Source: Solobacterium sp. (GTDB taxonomy: Bacteria > Bacillota_I > Bacilli_A > Erysipelotrichales > Erysipelotrichaceae). Taken from it: a stretch of 9,446 nt of DNA. Below, piece after piece: positions 6,069 to 9,446 of the stretch. Each line of letters opens with the position of its first letter. Within the stretch, counting starts at the first letter, position 1. The notes beneath the pieces are model-generated. The model saw only the letters and a list, made by a program, of their open reading frames with translations. It was not told the DNA's origin and searched no databases. The position numbers and the translations under genes were made by a program. The DNA lies in NCBI GenBank assembly GCA_017514645.1, contig JAFWJP010000172.1, forward strand, positions 1-9,446. Direction: 5' to 3'.

Positions 6069-8334
6069 AAAGGGCGGTTTATACGGGCTGTTTGCGATTG
6101 CTGCGGCGATCGTACTGCTTGTTGTTTCCACATTCGGGAATATCCGCGACAATCTGAACCTCGGTCTGGATCTGCAGGGCGGATTCGAGATCCTGTATGA
6201 GGTAACACCGCTGAATGAAGGCGGAACGATGGATATGACGGCTGTGACCAACAGCATCCGCAAGCGTATCGATGTACTCGGTGTCAATGAACCTTCCATC
6301 GTCGTGGAAGGAACAGACCGTGTGCGTGTCCAGCTTGCCGGTATTGCGGATCCGGAAACCGCAAGGCAGATGCTCGGTACCACCGCGAACCTGACATTCC
6401 GCGACATTGATGACAATGAGCTTTCGGACGCATCGATCGTTGTTGAGGGCGGCGCTTCGCTGGCCTATCAGGACGGCATGCCGATCGTTTCGCTGAAGAT
6501 TGCGGATGCGCAGCGCTTCGGTGAGATCACGCAGTCGATCGCTGCGAAACCCAGCGGGCAGAACCTGATGGTCATCTGGCTCGACTGGGAGGAAGGGGAT
6601 TCCTACCGGGAAGAGGCTGCCAAGGCTGCAGCAGGTCAGGAACCGAAGTATATTTCCGCTGCGTCTGTCAACAGTCAGATCAGCGGTGACTGCATCATTC
6701 AGGGAAGCTTTACGGATGAAGAAGCCAGAACGCTGGCCAATCTGATCAATTCCGGTTCCCTGCCGGTCAAACTGACCGAAATCAGTTCCAATGTTGTTTC
6801 AGCGCAGTATGGTCTGGACGCGTTGTCCAGGACTGCGAAAGCCGGCATCATTGCGGTTCTGCTTGTTGCGGTGATGATGATTGTCATCTACCGTGTGGAA
6901 GGGATCCTGTCCGCGTTGCTGCTGACAGCGTATATCTGGGCGATCTTCGGTGTCTATGCTTTGATCGGTGCAGTATTTACACTGCCCGGTATCGGTGCGC
7001 TTGTCCTTGGAGTCGGCATGACCGTGGACGCGAACATCATTACCTATGAGCGGATCCGTCATCAGCTCTACAAGGGGCACAGCGTCCGCAGTGCCGTTGC
7101 TGAAGGCCAGAAGATCAGCTTTGTAACGATCTTCGATGCGCAGTTCACAACGCTGCTCGCTGCGCTCATCATGTACTGGTGGGGCAACGGTGCCGTCAAG
7201 GGATTTGCGACAATGCTGATCATCACGGTCTTCATGACACTGGTCCTGAACGTCGGTCTGTCCCGGCTGATGCTGAACCTGCTGGTCGGCAGCGGTGTCT
7301 GTGACGGACATGTCGAGTGGTTCGGCGTCAAGAAGAGCCAGGTGCCGGATATCCGCAACAGCGAGGAACAGTTCTACTTCGGCGGAGTGAATTTCGATTT
7401 CGTCTCGAAGGCGAAGCTTCAGTACCTTCTTGCCGGAGTTGTCCTTGCGGCTGGTCTGGCTGTTTCGGGAATCAACGGTGCCAACGGCAACGGTTTCCTG
7501 AATCTGGGTATTGATTTCTCGTCCGGTACGAAACTGACGATCTCGGCGGATCATGCAATCACGATCGATGAAGTCCGTACGGAGATGGATGAACTTGGCT
7601 ATACGTCATTCAGTTATCAGGCTGCAGGTTCCGATACGGTCTACGCTACGACCAAGCAGTCCCTGACAACGGATGAACTGGCAACGATCAAAGCGGACTT
7701 CAAAGATATCTATGGAATGGAGCCCGGTGACAACGTGGTTACGCCGGTCGTAGGCCGGGAGCTGGTACGGAATGCTGTCATCCTGACGCTGATCGCCTGG
7801 GTGGCAATGCTTCTGTATATTACGATCCGGTATCAGTGGGATTACGCGCTTGCCTGTCTTGCGGCTCTGGTACATGACGTTGTCATTACGCTGGCTGTGT
7901 TCGGCATCCTGCGCCTTGAGGTCAATACGGAACTGATCTCCGTCCTTCTGACCGTGATCGGTTATTCCATCAACAACTCCATTGTTGTATGCGACAGGAT
8001 CCGGACAACGCTGAATGAGAATCCGAAACTGAAGAAGACGGATTACAAGGGTGTTGTGAACGAAGCCCTGAATTCAACGTTCAAAGTTTCCATGTTCAGT
8101 ACGATCAGTACGATGCTGCCGGTCGTGCTCCTGCTGATCCTCGGCTCCCGTGAGATCTTCACATTCACGTTTGCGATGTTTGTCGGTATTGTCGCCGGTA
8201 CATTATCGTCGCTGTTCATTGCACCGACGATCTGGCTGTATTTCCGCACGCATCATGAATACAAGGAAAAACCGAAGAAGAAGGCTTACAGGGAAGAACT
8301 GGATGAGCATACGATCAAAGGAATCAATGCGTAA
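6058..8334 (+). CDS. secDF: Fused protein translocase subunit SecDF
   Basis: A 758-residue SecD-SecF fusion, the form known from B. subtilis. SecDF works with SecYEG and uses the proton gradient to pull exported proteins across the membrane. The SecD half (about 1-450) has an N-terminal membrane segment (7-23), L35-GLDLQGG42, a compact periplasmic-type region and the membrane block with GMTVDANIITYERIR, D324 being the conserved proton-path Asp. The SecF half (about 452-758) has a new first membrane segment (454-472), LGIDFSSGT (483-491) and IGYSINNSIVVCDRIR. Here N640 stands where SecF normally has Asp (LND-T/S-IVV), and V677 stands where SecF normally has a membrane Arg, with K676 next to it. 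GGAGGGAG at 6042-6049 lies 8 nt before the ATG, inside the upstream gene. Confidence 0.96.
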   Translation: MKNKKGGLYGLFAIAAAIVLLVVSTFGNIRDNLNLGLDLQGGFEILYEVTPLNEGGTMDMTAVTNSIRKRIDVLGVNEPSIVVEGTDRVRVQLAGIADPETARQMLGTTANLTFRDIDDNELSDASIVVEGGASLAYQDGMPIVSLKIADAQRFGEITQSIAAKPSGQNLMVIWLDWEEGDSYREEAAKAAAGQEPKYISAASVNSQISGDCIIQGSFTDEEARTLANLINSGSLPVKLTEISSNVVSAQYGLDALSRTAKAGIIAVLLVAVMMIVIYRVEGILSALLLTAYIWAIFGVYALIGAVFTLPGIGALVLGVGMTVDANIITYERIRHQLYKGHSVRSAVAEGQKISFVTIFDAQFTTLLAALIMYWWGNGAVKGFATMLIITVFMTLVLNVGLSRLMLNLLVGSGVCDGHVEWFGVKKSQVPDIRNSEEQFYFGGVNFDFVSKAKLQYLLAGVVLAAGLAVSGINGANGNGFLNLGIDFSSGTKLTISADHAITIDEVRTEMDELGYTSFSYQAAGSDTVYATTKQSLTTDELATIKADFKDIYGMEPGDNVVTPVVGRELVRNAVILTLIAWVAMLLYITIRYQWDYALACLAALVHDVVITLAVFGILRLEVNTELISVLLTVIGYSINNSIVVCDRIRTTLNENPKLKKTDYKGVVNEALNSTFKVSMFSTISTMLPVVLLLILGSREIFTFTFAMFVGIVAGTLSSLFIAPTIWLYFRTHHEYKEKPKKKAYREELDEHTIKGINA

Positions 8335-8340
8335 AGAATG

Positions 8341-8362
8341 AAGCGGATCGGGAGATCCGCTT
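8341..8362 (+). terminator. Intergenic hairpin between secDF and recJ (weak terminator or attenuator)
   Basis: A perfect 9-bp inverted repeat (AAGCGGATC at 8341-8349, GATCCGCTT at 8354-8362) with a GGGA loop, 6 nt after the secDF stop. Only TTTA follows, so it lacks the T run of an efficient intrinsic terminator, and the recJ ribosome binding site starts 9 nt later. It may reduce read-through into recJ or protect the secDF mRNA 3' end. No separate recJ promoter was seen. Confidence 0.6.
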
Positions 8363-8383
8363 TACTGATGAAAGGAGAAACCT

Positions 8384-9446
8384 ATGGGATATCGTCTGAT
8401 AGAAGCTGACGGAACCGGGTTGTGTGAACGATACGGCATTTCTGGGCTTCTGGGTCTGTTTCTGTCGGCTGCTGATCTGAAAGAGGAACAGATCGTGGAA
8501 CTGCTCGGTGTGCCTCAGAAGGTCCGTACAAGCCAGGCGCAGTGCGTGAAGGAAGCCTGTGCCAGAATTGCCGCAGCTGCTGAAAACGGAGAAAAGGTCT
8601 TTGTCGGCGGTGATTATGACGCGGACGGAATCTGCAGTACAGCGATCATGAAGGATGTTCTGGACCGTCTGGGAATCGTAAACGGCTATTATATTCCGGA
8701 CCGGTTCCGGGAAGGATACGGCCTGAGGCCGGAAACCGTCCGTCTGGCGCACGGGAAGGGATATACCCTGATCATTACCGTAGACAACGGTGTCAAGGCT
8801 CACGAGGCGATCGAAGAAGCCCACAGGCTCGGCATGGAGATCATTGTAACGGATCATCACCGGATCGATGAACAGCCGAAGGCAGATATCCTTGTTCATC
8901 CGGACTTCATGGAGGAGGAATATCAGTATCTGTGCGGCGCAGGTGTTGCACTGCAGATCTCCCGTACGCTGATCGGTGACTGCCCGGCACACATTGCAAT
9001 TGCGGCGGTTGCCCACATCGGAGATGTTATGGAACTATGGAAACAGACCAGGGCAATCGTCCGGCAGGGAACGGAGTATCTGGATTCCGGCACAGTGAAG
9101 GCATTCAGTGCGCTGAATGAGCGGAAGGTACCGTTTGACAGAGAAGTGATCGGATTCCAGATCGCGCCGAAGCTCAACAGTGTCGGCAGGATGAACGATA
9201 TTTCCAATGTCAATACACTGGTGCCGTTTCTGCTGAGCAAGGATGACCGCACCGTGCTGTCCTATACAATGCAGTTGAATCATGTCAATGAGATGCGGAA
9301 ACAATTGTCTGCAGATATGGTGAGACAGGCAGAGAGGATGATGGGAGATGATCCGTTTCCGGTCATCTGCAGTCCTGATTTCCATGAAGGAATCTGCGGG
9401 CTGGCTGCCGGAAGACTTGCCAGAGCGTATCATCGGCCGGTGCTCA
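8384..9446 (+). CDS. recJ: Single-stranded-DNA-specific exonuclease RecJ (3' end outside window)
   Basis: The first 354 codons of a DHH-superfamily RecJ, a 5'-3' single-strand DNA exonuclease acting in recombination and mismatch/base-excision repair. Visible metal-binding motifs are D77-Y-D79-A-D81-G, I-T-V-D134-N-G, D157-H-H159 and the later HIGDVMEL segment (usually GTVADVVPL; the Asp is kept). CGAGVA, PKLNSVGRM and the start of the DHHA1 domain (HEGICGLAAGRLARAYHRPV) follow in the RecJ order. A NrnA-type nuclease is unlikely given the GYGL box, PKLNSVGRM and the N-terminal extension before the first motif. The ATG has AAAGGAGA at 8371-8378, close to ideal spacing. The frame is still open at the window end; full family length is roughly 550-800 residues, so about half is seen. 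secDF-recJ proximity is also known in B. subtilis. Confidence 0.94.
   Translation, partial: MGYRLIEADGTGLCERYGISGLLGLFLSAADLKEEQIVELLGVPQKVRTSQAQCVKEACARIAAAAENGEKVFVGGDYDADGICSTAIMKDVLDRLGIVNGYYIPDRFREGYGLRPETVRLAHGKGYTLIITVDNGVKAHEAIEEAHRLGMEIIVTDHHRIDEQPKADILVHPDFMEEEYQYLCGAGVALQISRTLIGDCPAHIAIAAVAHIGDVMELWKQTRAIVRQGTEYLDSGTVKAFSALNERKVPFDREVIGFQIAPKLNSVGRMNDISNVNTLVPFLLSKDDRTVLSYTMQLNHVNEMRKQLSADMVRQAERMMGDDPFPVICSPDFHEGICGLAAGRLARAYHRPVL

Noticed and set aside
6799..7554. 251-codon minus-strand frame inside secDF
   Set aside because: Shadow of secDF: low-hydrophobicity, Asp/Gln/Arg-rich sequence with no recognisable domain, opposite conserved SecD motifs.
8324..9016. 230-codon minus-strand frame across the secDF-recJ junction
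   Set aside because: It lies opposite the RecJ catalytic motifs (DYDADG, DHH) and has no credible start signal or domain.
1..9446. Mobile elements, CRISPR array, tRNA/rRNA or defence system
   Set aside because: Both strands were read for transposase-like proteins, regularly spaced repeats and tRNA-like cloverleaves; only conserved housekeeping genes were seen, and the sole periodic repeat is the short array at 827-853.

Overview
The window is a dense, single-strand (all +) stretch of a Firmicutes-type chromosome. G+C looks close to half by eye. Strong AGGAG-type ribosome binding sites, ATGA overlaps between genes, a PASTA-tailed division PBP, a fused SecDF and the yceD-rpmF / mraZ-rsmH-ftsL-pbp order all point to a Bacillota organism. 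The abbreviated division cluster and the divergent MraY and SecDF suggest a lineage outside the classical Bacilli, such as the Erysipelotrichia; that placement is inference and was not tested.

Layout. Positions 17-725 hold yceD (DUF177) and rpmF (ribosomal protein L32). Positions 726-858 form a packed regulatory gap: two tandem intrinsic terminators, then an extended -10 promoter, then three GTRGCAG direct repeats spaced exactly 10 nt apart that look like a MraZ operator. Positions 859-4703 are mraZ, rsmH, an ftsL-like gene and a class B PBP with two C-terminal PASTA domains, joined by 4-nt overlaps or a 1-nt gap. A second promoter lies across the end of the PBP gene and feeds mraY (4745-5701). 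A third promoter (perfect TGnTATAAT) feeds a small comN/YrzD-like gene overlapping a fused secDF (6058-8334). After a 9-bp hairpin comes recJ, cut off by the window end.

How they fit. The first block makes a ribosomal protein. The second builds the septal wall (FtsL, PBP, MraY) under MraZ and carries the 16S rRNA methyltransferase that usually accompanies it. The third drives protein export, followed by a DNA repair exonuclease. The usual murD/ftsW/murG/ftsQ section of the division cluster does not follow mraY; the comN-secDF-recJ block, an order also known from Bacillus subtilis, sits there instead.

No mobile element, CRISPR array, tRNA or rRNA was seen. I found no wholly new system. The most interesting signals are (1) the triple MraZ operator occupying the place where mraZ's ribosome binding site should be, (2) loss of both conserved charged membrane residues (Asp and Arg) in the SecF half of SecDF while the SecD Asp is kept, and (3) a MraY whose His-His-His motif reads His-Tyr-Ala.
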